46,093 bases of DNA from Spirochaetaceae bacterium. GTDB lineage: Bacteria > Spirochaetota > Spirochaetia > Treponematales > Rectinemataceae. The notes below the pieces were generated by a model. The model did not search any database and was not told the DNA's origin. It saw nothing but the letters and a program-made list of their open reading frames with translations. Location of the stretch: NCBI GenBank assembly GCA_025355995.1, contig JANXYQ010000091.1, forward strand, positions 1 to 46,093, written 5' to 3'. The translations under genes were made by a program, and so were the position numbers. This document shows positions 1-6,274 of the stretch, piece after piece; position 1 is the first letter of the stretch; every line of letters starts with the position of its first letter.

Positions 1-62
1 CCCGTCTCCGCCTGCTTCAAGGCATAGGCGATCTGCTCGTCCGTAAACGCCGATTTCTTCAT
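1..62 (-). CDS. IS3-family transposase OrfA, N-terminal fragment (runs off the window)
   Basis: Read on the minus strand from the ATG at 60-62, the first 20 or so codons give MKKSAFTDEQIAYALKQAE, the typical start of an IS3-family OrfA, a helix-turn-helix DNA-binding protein made with the OrfB integrase. An AGGAGGGG ribosome-binding site lies just upstream (about 70-77 on the plus strand). The rest of the gene is beyond the left edge. It differs from the OrfA that starts at 115 on the opposite strand, so two different IS3-family elements lie back to back. Family known from the motif; subgroup not determined. Confidence 0.75.
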   Translation of the reverse strand, partial: MKKSAFTDEQIAYALKQAET

Positions 63-84
63 CCTTTCCCCTCCTGGCCAGTAT

Positions 85-119
85 GACATCAAAATGCAAA
101 AACTAACATTTTGAATGTC
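85..119. repeat. Imperfect inverted repeat between two divergent IS genes
   Basis: GACATCAAAATG (85-96) and CATTTTGAATGTC (107-119) are inverted copies that differ by one bulged base, separated by a 10-base A-rich spacer. The repeat lies between two divergent transposase genes. It could be a regulatory palindrome or remains of an IS end. It does not resemble the right-hand terminal repeat at 1330-1361. Confidence 0.5.
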
Positions 120-495
120 TACTTCTTCGGGGAAGGATCACCAAGAAGGGGCAGAAATTCAAAGGCACGGTCTCGAGTTCAAGCTGATGGTCGTCAGGCA
201 ACGAGTGGAAGGGTGCGTCAGCCTAAAGCAAGTATGTCGAACCCATAAACTGAGCTCGGAAAATGTAGTAAAATGGACGCGCAGATATTTGGCAGGAGAG
301 AACCTGGAAATGCCGCGCGGACGATCCCAAACCCAAATCGCCACGAATCCTACGCCTCCCCAGACTGAAGAAGGACTACGGGTCGAGAACGAAAGGCTCA
401 AAGCGGAGTTGGCCTTCAAAGACGGGCTGATCAAGCTCCTGGAGGAGCGCGCTGCCGTAAAAAAAAAGACAGATTCCAAATCATTCGGCGACTGA
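115..495 (+). CDS. IS3-family transposase OrfA
   Basis: 126-residue protein with an N-terminal helix-turn-helix region (about residues 20-60, containing EFKLMVVRQRVEG and VVKWTRRYLAGE) and a C-terminal leucine-zipper-like segment (RVENERLKAELAFKDGLIKL). This is the usual layout of OrfA, which binds the terminal repeats and dimerises. The first 20 or so residues look unlike the family and may have been altered with the left end of the element. The gene ends just past a run of nine A, where a -1 slip would fuse it to OrfB. The start codon is uncertain; the ATG at 115 lies inside the inverted repeat. Confidence 0.75.
   Translation: MSTSSGKDHQEGAEIQRHGLEFKLMVVRQRVEGCVSLKQVCRTHKLSSENVVKWTRRYLAGENLEMPRGRSQTQIATNPTPPQTEEGLRVENERLKAELAFKDGLIKLLEERAAVKKKTDSKSFGD
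459..467 (+). other. A9 slippery site for -1 programmed frameshifting (OrfA-OrfB)
   Basis: Nine consecutive A residues are read in the OrfA frame as part of Val-Lys-Lys-Lys. OrfB is in the -1 frame relative to OrfA. A slip here continues through an open frame that reads DRFQIIRRLSSRHRVSV into OrfB, which matches the usual start of an IS3 OrfAB fusion. A-run slippage for OrfAB synthesis is established for IS3-family elements. Confidence 0.75.
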
Positions 496-515
496 GCAGC
501 CGCCACCGCGTCAGC

Positions 516-1226
516 GTGCTGTGTGAAGTCGGCGGTGTCTCACCAAGCGGCTATTACAAATTCCTGCGCTCCCACGTCGAAGCCGACGCCGCGGATGTGG
601 AACTGGTCGCCCGGATAAGGCAGGTTCAGGGGCGGGTCATGCAGAGCTACGGCTACCGAAGGATGAAGATGGCGCTGGAGAACGAGTACCCCGCCTGCGT
701 CAACAAGAAGAAGATCGCCCGGCTCCAGAAAGAGCATCAGCTGCAGGCCCATATACGCCGCAGGCGCTACAACACGCCCTCGATGGTCTTCGCCGTCCCC
801 GAAGGCCCCAAGCCGAACATCCTGGACCGCGATTTCACTGCGACGGAACCCGACCGAAAGTGGGTGACGGATATCACCACCGTCCGGGTAGGGGACCAAA
901 GGCTCTATGTGTCGGCCGTGATGGACCTGTTCAACAGGGAGATCGTGTCGTACGGCATCAGCATGAGCATCGCGCTTCCCCTGGTCCTACAATCGCTCGA
1001 GGATGCATTCGCGATCAGGCGGCCTCGCAGCGTCTTGATCCTTAGCGATCAGGGGGGCCACTACACCTCGCCCAGCTATTGCAATCTATTGCGCCGCCAT
1101 AATGCGGTTCAAAGCATGTCCAGGAAGGGCAAGTGCTGGGACAACGCGAGCATGGAGTGCTTCTTCGGCCAATTCAAGTCCGAGTTGATCAACCGGCTCA
1201 AGCCCTGTTCGAAGCAAGAGTTGTAG
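516..1226 (+). CDS. IS3-family transposase OrfB (DDE integrase), interrupted by in-frame amber
   Basis: Integrase-type transposase. The three catalytic acidic residues are visible: D in DRKWVTDITTV, D in LSDQGGHYTS, and E in DNASMECFFGQFKSE. An IS3-type N-terminal region (GVSPSGYYKFL) precedes them. The protein stops at TAG 1224-1226 after SKQEL. The same frame then continues for 35 codons with typical family C-terminal sequence (YSYVGFYNTRRIQTKL) to TAA at 1332-1334. A C-to-T change from CAG, or a change from another sense codon, is the simplest explanation. Translation would normally come from the -1 frameshift at 459-467; the GTG at 516 is only a possible independent start. The missing tail makes activity doubtful. 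Confidence 0.8.
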   Translation: MLCEVGGVSPSGYYKFLRSHVEADAADVELVARIRQVQGRVMQSYGYRRMKMALENEYPACVNKKKIARLQKEHQLQAHIRRRRYNTPSMVFAVPEGPKPNILDRDFTATEPDRKWVTDITTVRVGDQRLYVSAVMDLFNREIVSYGISMSIALPLVLQSLEDAFAIRRPRSVLILSDQGGHYTSPSYCNLLRRHNAVQSMSRKGKCWDNASMECFFGQFKSELINRLKPCSKQEL

Positions 1227-1329
1227 GATTCCATCTACTCCTACGTCGGCTTCTATAACACCCGCAGGATCCAAACAAAATTGAAAGCGGCTCCAGTTGC
1301 ATACAGGAGCCGCTTCGTTCAGACTACCC

Positions 1330-1361
1330 GGTAAACCGTCCACTTTTAGGGGGGCAGTTCA
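1330..1361. repeat. Right terminal inverted repeat of the IS3-family element
   Basis: On the minus strand the end reads TGAACTGCCCCCC followed by TAAAAGTGGACGG, the usual form of IS3/IS150-type termini starting with TG. It begins in the last codons of the extended OrfB frame, as expected. No partner repeat is present on the left side. Confidence 0.65.
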
Positions 1362-1383
1362 AGGTGGCAAGGTTTTTTTCGTC

Positions 1384-1455
1384 AGCGCCGAATGGGAGTC
1401 GAACCCACGTCTCCAGCTTGGAAGGCTGGGGTAATAGCCGTTATACGACCGGCGC
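1384..1455 (-). tRNA. tRNA-Gly (anticodon TCC)
   Basis: On the minus strand a 72-base cloverleaf is clear. The acceptor stem GCGCCGG pairs with TCGGCGC (one G-U). The anticodon stem CCAGC/GCTGG encloses the loop CTTCCAA with anticodon TCC. The T arm contains GTGGGTTCGACTCCCAT. The discriminator base is U, and CCA is not encoded. It decodes GGA (and probably GGG) glycine codons. The IS element ends 22 bases beyond its 3' end. Confidence 0.93.
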
Positions 1456-1465
1456 GCAGGCTCTC

Positions 1466-1495
1466 AAGCTACCAGAAATCGACGGCCGCCGTCAA
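1466..1495 (-). promoter_or_regulatory. Candidate promoter of tRNA-Gly
   Basis: Minus strand TTGACG (1490-1495) and TAGCTT (1466-1471) with an 18-base spacer; the -10-like hexamer lies 10 bases before the tRNA. The -35 is a 5/6 match, but the -10 is weak (3/6). Confidence 0.45.
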
Positions 1496-1552
1496 TGGCG
1501 CGGGAGTCGCGGCCGCGCTCGGCAGGCCTTTCCCCTCGGGGTTCGGCATCGC

Positions 1553-1580
1553 TATATTCAATTCAGGACAGGAATGTCCT
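1553..1580 (+). promoter_or_regulatory. Candidate -10 box and small palindrome upstream of ldh
   Basis: TATATT at 1553-1558 is a possible -10 element with no good -35. It is followed by the inverted repeat AGGACA-GGAA-TGTCCT (1565-1580), placed where a repressor would cover the transcription start. It does not match the known redox (Rex) operator pattern. Function inferred only from position and symmetry. Confidence 0.35.
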
Positions 1581-1608
1581 AATTAACGGCGATCGGAGGG
1601 GTGGGAGC

Positions 1609-2580
1609 ATGAAAGTCGGGATCGTCGGAGCCGGTTTCGTAGGCGCCACTGCCGCCTACGCCATCGTATTGAGGGGAATAGCCCGCGAGGTCCTTCTCGT
1701 CGACAGGGACGAGAAGCGGGCGCAAGCGGAGGCCGACGACATCCTGCACGCGGTGCCTTTCGCGAGCCCGGTCGATGTGCGCTCGGGCGGCTACGCCGAC
1801 TTGGCGGGCAGCGATCTCGTCATCATAACGGCGGGCGTCGGCCAAAAGCCCGGCGAGTCGAGACTCGAGCTCCTCGGGCGGAACGCCGCGGTGCTCCGGT
1901 CCATCGTGGTCGGTGTGGTCGCGGCCGCGCCTGGCGCGGTGATCCTCGTCGCATCGAATCCGGTCGACGCCTTGACGCATATCGCCGCGACCTATGGGGC
2001 GGAGGCAGGGCTGCCGGCGGGCCGAGTCCTGGGCTCGGGCACGACGCTGGACACCGCCCGCTTCCGTTCACTCCTCGGTCGCAGGCTCGGCGTCGATGCG
2101 CAACATGTCCACGCCTACGTGCTCGGCGAGCACGGGGATTCCGAGGTCTTCAACTGGTCCCAGGTCTCGGTGGCGGGGATGCCCCTCTCAGCCTTCCGGA
2201 TCCCGGACGGCTGCGAACCCCTGTCGGGAGCGGCGAGGCTGGAGATAGAGGACCAGGTACGAGGGGCGGCCTACAGGATAATAGAGGGGAAGAAGGCGAC
2301 TTACTACGGAATCGGCTCGGCCCTGGCGCGCATCGCCGAGGCGATCCTCCACGACCAGCGCTCCGTGCTAACGGTCTGCGCGCCCGTGGTACCCGATCCC
2401 TGCGTCGACGAGCCTCGCGCCCTCGCGGAATTCGAGGGCCTCACCCTATCGCTGCCGCGGATAATCGGCGGTTCCGGAGTGCTCGAGACCATGTCCCCTT
2501 CCCTGGACGATTCGGAGCGCGAAGCCCTCAGGGCCAGCGCCCTCGTCCTCCGGGCGGCCATCGGATCAGTCTCTGCCTGA
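1609..2580 (+). CDS. ldh: L-lactate dehydrogenase
   Basis: Reduces pyruvate to L-lactate with NADH in the cytoplasm, regenerating NAD+ in fermentation. 323 residues, normal for the family. The Rossmann motif GAGFVG is at residues 7-12, with Asp32 after the second strand for NAD preference. The active-site loop GQKPGESR carries Gln79, which marks lactate rather than malate dehydrogenase, and Arg85. SNPVD holds Asn117, Arg151 binds substrate, and the catalytic His175 lies in GEHGDSE. The ATG at 1609 is preferred because a GGAGGGG ribosome-binding site precedes it and the protein then starts directly with the nucleotide-binding strand. It is separated from the following kinase gene by its own small gap and is probably transcribed from the region at 1553-1580. 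Confidence 0.93.
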   Translation: MKVGIVGAGFVGATAAYAIVLRGIAREVLLVDRDEKRAQAEADDILHAVPFASPVDVRSGGYADLAGSDLVIITAGVGQKPGESRLELLGRNAAVLRSIVVGVVAAAPGAVILVASNPVDALTHIAATYGAEAGLPAGRVLGSGTTLDTARFRSLLGRRLGVDAQHVHAYVLGEHGDSEVFNWSQVSVAGMPLSAFRIPDGCEPLSGAARLEIEDQVRGAAYRIIEGKKATYYGIGSALARIAEAILHDQRSVLTVCAPVVPDPCVDEPRALAEFEGLTLSLPRIIGGSGVLETMSPSLDDSEREALRASALVLRAAIGSVSA

Positions 2581-2594
2581 GCGGCCCGCCGCCT

Positions 2595-2623
2595 TTGCCG
2601 CCCTCGCGCGCATGCGCTATAGT
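2595..2623 (+). promoter_or_regulatory. Promoter of the histidine kinase gene (leaderless arrangement)
   Basis: TTGCCG (2595-2600), 17 bases, TATAGT (2618-2623; 5/6 match). The ATG at 2630 follows after only six bases, so transcription would start at or next to the start codon. No Shine-Dalgarno sequence is present. Confidence 0.6.
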
Positions 2624-2629
2624 AATAAA

Positions 2630-3652
2630 ATGCGCGATTCGAGACGGATCCGGCCCTACATCTACGCCCTTGCCTTGATCGCCCTGGCCGCGGCCTGCGT
2701 GACCTCGATGCTCCTCGCATTCGGGAAGGCGAGATCGGAGGCGGTCGAGCAGCTTTTCGCGCAGGAGCGGATACTCGCGACCCAGGCGGTAGTCGGCATT
2801 TCCGACTATTTCGATTTCTACGAGCGCTCGCTCAGGTTTCTGGCCTCGCTCGGCGAAGTCGCCGATTCGACCGAGACGGGCAAGAACGTACTCCGCGGCT
2901 TCTTCGACGAGCAGGCGCCGGGCATCGCCTCCGTGAGCAGGGTCGACGAGGGCGGCATCCTGACCTTCACCTATCCCTTCGAGGGGAACGCGGGGCGCTC
3001 CATCCTCTCCCAGGAGCACGTTAGGCGATTCCTAGAGACGCGGCGCATTACCCTCAGCGGGGTGTTCCCCTCCGTCCAGGGTTTCCCGTCCATCGCCCTG
3101 TACGTCCCCGTCTACCGAAGGGGCATTTTCGCGGGGGGGCTCGCGATACTGATTCCCTTCAAGGAGATATCGAGCCGATTCGTTCGCAAGATCTCCATCG
3201 GGCGCTCCGGCTACGCCCTCCTCGTGGACAAGGACGGCACCGAGCTATACTCGCCCGCTCCCGATCGAGTAGGCAAGCGGATAGAGGAAAGCCCGCGGGC
3301 GCCGAACGCCTACCTCGAAACCGCCAGATCGATGGCGGCCGGCAGGGAGGGCCGCGCGAGCTATTCATATCCGACGGATACAGGGTCTCTGCCATTCACC
3401 TGGCGCGGGTACTACCTCCCCGTGCGCCTGGAGGACGCATCCTGGTCGATCCTGGTAACCGCACCCGAGGCCGAGGCGGTGAGTTCGTTGGTGGATTTCC
3501 GCAATTTCTGGTTCCTCGCCCTCCTTCTCCTCGCGGCGAGCTTTTGCCTATGGGCTGCGCTGATGGCGGCTGCGCTCAAGCGGCTCGGAGCCTCGAACTC
3601 TTCGCTGACGAAGGTGAACGGCGACCTCGAGCGCGCCCTCTCCGACATCTAG
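2630..3652 (+). CDS. Sensor histidine kinase, sensor half (ends at in-frame amber)
   Basis: 340 residues. A membrane helix at about residues 9-31 and a second at about 293-316 enclose a roughly 260-residue extracytoplasmic domain of the dCache/PAS-like type (features such as FPSIALYVPVYRRG, GRSGYALLVDKDG). A short coiled segment follows (KVNGDLERALSDI). The frame is stopped by TAG at 3650-3652, and the very next codons in the same frame (STQSQLIASEKM) are the normal linker to the H-box of a histidine kinase. The protein is therefore the sensor part of a kinase whose catalytic part follows at 3686. The ATG at 2630 is chosen over 2612 because the likely -10 box lies at 2618-2623. The ligand is unknown. 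Translated alone it would be a membrane sensor without kinase output. Confidence 0.8.
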   Translation: MRDSRRIRPYIYALALIALAAACVTSMLLAFGKARSEAVEQLFAQERILATQAVVGISDYFDFYERSLRFLASLGEVADSTETGKNVLRGFFDEQAPGIASVSRVDEGGILTFTYPFEGNAGRSILSQEHVRRFLETRRITLSGVFPSVQGFPSIALYVPVYRRGIFAGGLAILIPFKEISSRFVRKISIGRSGYALLVDKDGTELYSPAPDRVGKRIEESPRAPNAYLETARSMAAGREGRASYSYPTDTGSLPFTWRGYYLPVRLEDASWSILVTAPEAEAVSSLVDFRNFWFLALLLLAASFCLWAALMAAALKRLGASNSSLTKVNGDLERALSDI

Positions 3653-3685
3653 AGCACCCAGTCTCAGCTCATCGCCTCGGAGAAG

Positions 3686-4675
3686 ATGGCCGCGCTCGGA
3701 CAGGTGGCGGCGAGCATAGCGCATCAGTTCGCCACGCCCCTCGGCGCCATGACCTCTTCCAACGAGAACATCATCGCGGTCCTGGGCGACGACCTGCCCC
3801 AAACCCTCAAGGGATTCGCCGCGCTCGGTCCCGAGGACCGCGGGACCTTCCTCTCGCTGGTGGCCAAGGGGCGGGGTGGATCGGCCTCGTCGGCCCGTAG
3901 CGCCGATTCCCGCGCCGATCGCGCGATGAAGCTAGCCGCGAGGGCTAGGCTTGAAGAGCTCGGGGCCTCCGATCCGGAGTCGACCGCCGAGGACCTCTCG
4001 GACCTCGGAGTCTTGGACGATATCCCCGCCCTCGCCCCGCTGCTCGCGACCGAGGCGGGGCGTACCATGATAGGCTTCGCGCGCAGGCTGTCGAGCGCCT
4101 TCGGATCGGCCCACATCATCCGTCGCTCCGCGGAAAAGGCCGCGGCGGTGATCACTTCCCTCCGCACCTACGTGCGAGGCGATCGATCCTCCGCGGCCGC
4201 GACCATCGACCTCGGCCTGGAGCTGGACCTGCTCATCGGGCTCTACGTCGAGGGCGCGCATCCCGAGGTCGAGATCCGGAGGCGCTATTCTCCGGGGATT
4301 TGCGTCAACGGAAACCCCGATCGCCTCGCTCAAGTCTGGGTGAATATCATAAACAACGCCGTCCAAGCCATGGAGGGGCGAGGCCTGCTCGAGGTCGCCA
4401 TCGAGTCGGAGGGCGAGACCGCGATCGTATCGATCGTCGACGACGGGCCCGGCATCCCCGACGCGATTCAGGGAAGGATGTTCGAGCCCTTCTTCACCAC
4501 GAAGGCCCCCGGCATAGGCAGCGGCCTGGGCCTCGATATCGCGCGCTCCATCATGGCCGAGCACGGGGGATTCTTAGGTTTCACCAGCCGCCCCGGCCGG
4601 ACATCCTTTATCGCCAGGCTCCCCCGCCTGCGCCCCGACGACGCGGCTTCTCAGGCGGCCTCGCAGCCCCTATAA
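3686..4675 (+). CDS. Sensor histidine kinase, catalytic half (in frame with the preceding gene)
   Basis: 329 residues from the ATG at 3686, in the same frame as the sensor half. The phosphoacceptor His13 lies in the H-box IAHQFATPLG. The N-box is VNIINNAVQAM (219-229), the G1 box VDDGPGIPD (251-259), the F-box MFEPFFTTK (265-273) and the G2 box GSGLGL (278-283). All kinase motifs are intact. A charged, Ala-rich insert of roughly 120 residues (about 26-145) splits the dimerisation domain. With the amber read through, the whole gene (2630-4675) would encode a 681-residue membrane kinase. No response regulator gene is adjacent; a TetR regulator follows after six bases. The real start of a separate product, if any, is uncertain. 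Confidence 0.8.
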   Translation: MAALGQVAASIAHQFATPLGAMTSSNENIIAVLGDDLPQTLKGFAALGPEDRGTFLSLVAKGRGGSASSARSADSRADRAMKLAARARLEELGASDPESTAEDLSDLGVLDDIPALAPLLATEAGRTMIGFARRLSSAFGSAHIIRRSAEKAAAVITSLRTYVRGDRSSAAATIDLGLELDLLIGLYVEGAHPEVEIRRRYSPGICVNGNPDRLAQVWVNIINNAVQAMEGRGLLEVAIESEGETAIVSIVDDGPGIPDAIQGRMFEPFFTTKAPGIGSGLGLDIARSIMAEHGGFLGFTSRPGRTSFIARLPRLRPDDAASQAASQPL

Positions 4676-4676
4676 T
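4648..4676 (+). promoter_or_regulatory. Promoter of the TetR-family gene (leaderless arrangement)
   Basis: TTCTCA (4648-4653), 17 bases, perfect TATAAT (4671-4676). The ATG at 4682 begins five bases after the -10, so the mRNA would start at the start codon. The box overlaps the stop codon of the upstream kinase gene. Confidence 0.65.
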
Positions 4677-4681
4677 GCGAT

Positions 4682-5359
4682 ATGCACGAACCGGGAGAAT
4701 CGCGCCCCGCCTGGACGCCGATGTTCGACCGCATCTCGGCGGACAAGCGCCAGCGGGTCCTCTATAGCGCGAAGAGAGCCTTCGCGGAACGGGGTTTCTC
4801 GGGCGCGAACGTCAATGATATAGCTAAGGAGGCCGGCATCAGCGTCGGCGCGCTATACAAGTACTTCCGCTCCAAGGAAGACATCTTCCTCGCGATCATC
4901 GAGGCGAGCCGCGAGCAGCTGGAGTCCATGCTCGACGCGATCCTCGCCGCCGAACCGACCTTCTACGGTAGGGTCGAGGCGATACTGCGCGCGGCCGTGG
5001 ATTCCTCCTCCGCGGACCCGGATATGGTAAGGATATACATCGCCTGCACGACCCAAGAGCTCACGCCCCTCGCGGCCGAGCTGGCCGCCCGCATCGAATC
5101 CGCGGCGGCGACGAAATACAGTGCGATGGTAGCCCGAGCCAGGGAAACGGGGGAGATTTCGCCGCCCTGCGACGATCGCGCGGCCGCGCTCTGCCTGGAC
5201 GACCTATTCCTGGCGCTGCAGTTCGCGTTCGGCTCCGCCTATTACCGGGAAAGGCTGCGGGTCTTCCTGGGCGAGAGCGCCGAAGACGGCCCCGACGCGG
5301 CTGTAGCCTCCATGCTCTCCTTCATACGAGCGTCGTTCGGGGGCTCCGGCGTCCTTTGA
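4682..5359 (+). CDS. TetR/AcrR-family transcriptional regulator
   Basis: 225 residues. The N-terminal helix-turn-helix spans about residues 25-70, with the typical pattern AFAERGFSGANVNDIAKEA followed by GISVGALYKYFRSKEDIF. The C-terminal helical domain for ligand binding and dimerisation has no recognisable specificity. Members are usually repressors that act on their own or a neighbouring promoter. The ATG at 4682 fits a leaderless transcript; an internal ATG at 4721 would give a 212-residue protein that still holds the whole DNA-binding domain. The gene ends one base from the stop codon of the convergent pyridoxal kinase gene. Target genes are not evident. Confidence 0.85.
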   Translation: MHEPGESRPAWTPMFDRISADKRQRVLYSAKRAFAERGFSGANVNDIAKEAGISVGALYKYFRSKEDIFLAIIEASREQLESMLDAILAAEPTFYGRVEAILRAAVDSSSADPDMVRIYIACTTQELTPLAAELAARIESAAATKYSAMVARARETGEISPPCDDRAAALCLDDLFLALQFAFGSAYYRERLRVFLGESAEDGPDAAVASMLSFIRASFGGSGVL

Positions 5360-5360
5360 C

Positions 5361-6215
5361 CTAGACCTTTTTCGCCTCGAAGCGCCTTTGGGGCACCGCG
5401 ATCGACTCCTGAGCCTGTACGATGCGCAGTTCCCTCCCTCCGTCGGAGTAACTCCTCTCGAAGACCGAGTATACCGAATCGGCCATCGACTCGAGGGCGG
5501 ACACCGGGTCCTTGCAGGCCAGGTAGTGCCCGAGGAATAGGGCTGAGCTCAGGTCTCCCGCCCCGCTCAGCGGCGGATCGAGGGGGAACTCCGGCGTCGA
5601 GAGGATATGAAATCCCTCTTTCGAGGATAGGAACATCGATATCGCGGAGTCGCCTTGGTCGGCCGGCTTGAAGCTGGTCATCAGGACTATGGATGGACCC
5701 ATTTCATGGATGGCCTCGCAGGCCCGCTTGGCCTCGTCTATGCTCTCGATCACGGAATGGGATATAGCCTCAGCTTCGAATTGATTGGGAGTGACGATAT
5801 CCGCGGAGCGGATCGCATGGCCGATGATGAAATCGGATATCGCCTCGTCGACGAAAAACCCCGTGCCGAAGTCTCCCATGACGGGGTCGCAACAATAGAG
5901 GGCTCCCGGATGGGCGGCTTTCACGTCGTCGACCGCTTGAAGGATGAAGTGGCCTACCTCGGCCGCGCCCAGATAGCCGGTTAGGACCGCCTCGCAATCC
6001 CCGACGCGGCCTCGCGCCTTTACCCCGCTCCATACGAGGGAGAGATGGGCGGAGGTGAAGACCTCCCCCGTCCATGAGCCGTAGCCGGTGTGGTTGGAAA
6101 ACTGGACGGTATTGATCGGCCATACATCATATCCCAATCTTTCGAGGGGGAAAACGGCGGCCCTATTTCCGACATGGCCGTATGCAACGTGGGACTGAAT
6201 AGAAAGAATGGCCAC
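5361..6215 (-). CDS. pdxY: Pyridoxal kinase (PdxY type)
   Basis: Phosphorylates pyridoxal with ATP in the vitamin B6 salvage pathway. 284 residues, as usual. The N-terminus (SIQSHVAYGHVGNRAA) and INTVQFSNHTGYGSWTG (about 34-50) are characteristic of PdxY. DPVMGD lies at about 110-115, and the ribokinase-fold catalytic motif GAGD at 218-221 contains the catalytic Asp. The start is GTG at 6215, preceded by GGAGG at the right distance. An isolated TATACT lies about 20 bases upstream without a convincing -35. Its 3' end is one base from that of the TetR gene on the other strand. Confidence 0.92.
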   Translation of the reverse strand: MAILSIQSHVAYGHVGNRAAVFPLERLGYDVWPINTVQFSNHTGYGSWTGEVFTSAHLSLVWSGVKARGRVGDCEAVLTGYLGAAEVGHFILQAVDDVKAAHPGALYCCDPVMGDFGTGFFVDEAISDFIIGHAIRSADIVTPNQFEAEAISHSVIESIDEAKRACEAIHEMGPSIVLMTSFKPADQGDSAISMFLSSKEGFHILSTPEFPLDPPLSGAGDLSSALFLGHYLACKDPVSALESMADSVYSVFERSYSDGGRELRIVQAQESIAVPQRRFEAKKV

Positions 6216-6274
6216 TCAAAGCCTCCGATAAAGTATAACTCGGATACAAAGCCGCATCCTTATGCGAAGCCGAT

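Larger units (their letters stand above)
115..1361 (+). mobile_element. IS3-family insertion sequence (IS150-like), left end not resolved
   Basis: OrfA and OrfB in overlapping -1 register, a run of nine A at the junction, DDE integrase motifs in OrfB and a right terminal sequence that reads TGAACTGCCCCCC on the minus strand (ending at 1361) define an IS3-family element. No matching left terminal repeat is visible before OrfA. The left end seems to be lost or overwritten where the neighbouring minus-strand IS begins. The right end lies 22 bases from the 3' end of tRNA-Gly. OrfB carries an in-frame stop, so the copy is probably inactive. Confidence 0.75.

Noticed and set aside
1495-1608. N-terminal extension of lactate dehydrogenase
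   Set aside because: The extra 38 codons have no family similarity and lie upstream of a good ribosome-binding site before the ATG at 1609.
2612-2629. ATG at 2612 as kinase start
   Set aside because: The best -10 box (2618-2623) would lie inside the gene. The ATG at 2630 fits better.
1224-3652. Genome-wide recoding of TAG as Gln suggested by two in-frame ambers
   Set aside because: TAG is the ordinary stop of many intact genes here, for example glgC, rlmN, pdxY, nusB, atpK, atpF, ptsN, secG and pgk. The two cases are better explained by mutation or sequence error.
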